Shown here: one piece after another, positions 12,918 through 13,705 of the stretch
Layout of the letters: every line of letters starts with the position of its first letter
Numbering within the stretch: the stretch's first letter is position 1
From: Clostridia bacterium
GTDB taxonomy: Bacteria; Bacillota; Clostridia; Oscillospirales; CAG-272
Reading direction: 5' to 3'
Length of the DNA stretch: 13,705 bases
Assembly: GCA_017395885.1 (NCBI GenBank)
Contig: JAFQNM010000140.1
Span: 1 to 13,705, forward strand
Notes under the pieces: model-generated
Databases searched by the model: none
Told to the model about the DNA's origin: nothing
The model's input: only the letters and a program-made list of their open reading frames with translations
Program-made: the position numbers and the translations under genes

Positions 12918-13705
12918 TGCTCCTCCAGCCTTCTGCGCTCTGCCATTTCGCGGTCGAGCTTAATGAATGCCTGAAGAGCCTCATCGCCGCCTGCATTATC
13001 ACCAAGATGCCAGGTTGAGCAGAGAACGCTGGTAGGATTCTCTCCGTGAGCTCTCTGGTAGTAAACCGTGAGAATAGATCCGTCGGAAAGCTCAACCGAC
13101 GCAGGATATCCCATATCACAAACGTAGTGAAGATCGTCATTGATCGTATAATCCTCGGCCCATGTTTCGCCACCGTCGTAGCTCACCACAGCTCTCTGGC
13201 TTCTGATACCGTTTGTTCTTCTTGAATAAGAACAGATAACAGCGCCGGAGGAATGAACGAGAAGATGAGGAGGGCTTCCGTCAACACCGATGCAAACAGG
13301 CTTAGACCAGGTTTTACCCTTGTCATCGGAGTATGTTGTAAATACTGTAAAGAAGGGGTCGAGATCGTTGCAGTGAACTCTTATTGCTCCGAGAAGACGT
13401 CCGGAGGGGAGCTCTGTAACGTGGGGCTCAAAGGTGTTGATGCTCGTGATTATATCTCCGTTGGGAACGGTTCCCGCTATCTCCCAGGTATGTCCTCCGT
13501 CACAGCTTACGCAGGCCGTAACGGGAGGACGCTCGCCGCCTTCATCATCTCCGTCGTCTCTGCCCATACGGTTGCCGAGGTAAACGATAGTACCATCCTT
13601 GCAAACACAGGGGCCGTGAGGTGCGGTAACGGGAACTCTGATAGGATCGGACCATGTAACACCGTAGTCCTCTGATAGCATTACAAACGAGCCGCAATAT
13701 TTCTT
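12914..13705 (-). CDS. Sialidase-like Asp-box protein, paralogue of the gene at 10958-12160 (5' end outside window)
   Basis: The reading frame stays open to the window edge, so the first part of the gene is missing; the 263 residues seen correspond to about residue 141 to the end of the complete paralogue. The Met encoded at 13681 is internal: it aligns with a position just before the second Asp box of the paralogue. Four Asp boxes are present (SEDYGVTW, SCDGGHTW, SDDKGKTW, SYDGGETW), together with the same Glu/Arg blocks (EPHVTELPSGRLLGAIR, SYSRRTNGIRS) and the C-terminal YPASVELSDGSILTVYY. An acidic insert rich in Asp and Gly replaces a different loop of the paralogue. Its stop overlaps the lipoprotein start by ATGA. 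Whether it has a signal peptide cannot be seen. Confidence 0.88.
   Translation of the reverse strand, partial: KKYCGSFVMLSEDYGVTWSDPIRVPVTAPHGPCVCKDGTIVYLGNRMGRDDGDDEGGERPPVTACVSCDGGHTWEIAGTVPNGDIITSINTFEPHVTELPSGRLLGAIRVHCNDLDPFFTVFTTYSDDKGKTWSKPVCIGVDGSPPHLLVHSSGAVICSYSRRTNGIRSQRAVVSYDGGETWAEDYTINDDLHYVCDMGYPASVELSDGSILTVYYQRAHGENPTSVLCSTWHLGDNAGGDEALQAFIKLDREMAERRRLEEQ

Larger units (their letters stand above)
10990..13690 (-). repeat. Tandem duplication of the Asp-box gene, split by a lipoprotein gene
   Basis: The DNA of 10990-11730 and about 12940-13690 is a long direct repeat, with both copies coding on the minus strand. It is clearest around 11215-11310 versus 13150-13250, where long runs are nearly identical; by eye the identity there is roughly 85%. 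The lipoprotein gene and a short promoter region lie between the copies. The full extent of the right copy is outside the window. Confidence 0.75.

Noticed and set aside
12914..13681. Met at 13681 as the start of a complete 255-residue protein
   Set aside because: The frame is open to the window edge, and the Met aligns to the middle of the complete paralogue, so the gene is cut by the window and not short.
1..13705. CRISPR array, tRNA/rRNA, insertion sequence, phage or toxin-antitoxin genes
   Set aside because: No regularly spaced repeats, no clover-leaf or rRNA-like sequence, and no transposase, integrase or small antitoxin-like pair was seen on either strand.

Overview
The window looks like chromosomal DNA of an endospore-forming Firmicute, most likely a gut clostridium of the Oscillospirales/Ruminococcaceae kind. 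The evidence is four mother-cell sporulation genes (spoIVA, dpaA, dpaB, spoIIID), a clostridial-type class A penicillin-binding protein, strong AGGAGG-type ribosome binding sites, sigma-A promoters and moderate G+C. No RNA gene, CRISPR array, insertion sequence, prophage gene or plasmid function was seen. Genes are dense: the longest gap is about 170 bases, so no stretch over 300 bases lacks a gene.

Left part (1-4060, + strand): a bifunctional peptidoglycan synthase, a small polytopic membrane protein that may be a divergent TspO/MBR-like protein, and a lipoprotein with its own near-consensus sigma-A promoter and a strong terminator. The hairpin between the first two genes carries the ribosome binding site of the second gene in its 3' arm.

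Middle part (4060-8016): a sporulation cluster. spoIVA (+) converges on a DtxR-family metal-dependent repressor (-), and the two share one hairpin. Upstream of the repressor on the same strand lies dpaA-dpaB, the two subunits of dipicolinate synthase, with an ATGA overlap. dpaA is divergent from spoIIID (+), a mother-cell transcription factor preceded by a good candidate sigma-E promoter. Coat basement assembly, spore-core dipicolinate and mother-cell gene control therefore sit within about 4 kb.

Right part (8017-13705, all - strand): read in the direction of transcription, a sialidase-like Asp-box protein cut by the window edge, a lipoprotein overlapping it by ATGA, a second Asp-box paralogue with its own promoter region and terminator, then xylA-xylB (xylose isomerase and xylulokinase) from their own promoter. 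The Asp-box proteins are very similar over long blocks. The complete one has no signal peptide, so it probably acts in the cytoplasm on imported sugars or glycosides. The link to xylose metabolism is inferred from position only.

I found no clearly new defence or mobile system. The least explained part is the paired Asp-box genes with the interleaved lipoprotein beside xylAB. Other points worth a look are the hairpin-embedded ribosome binding site and the DtxR-like ligand set of the repressor.
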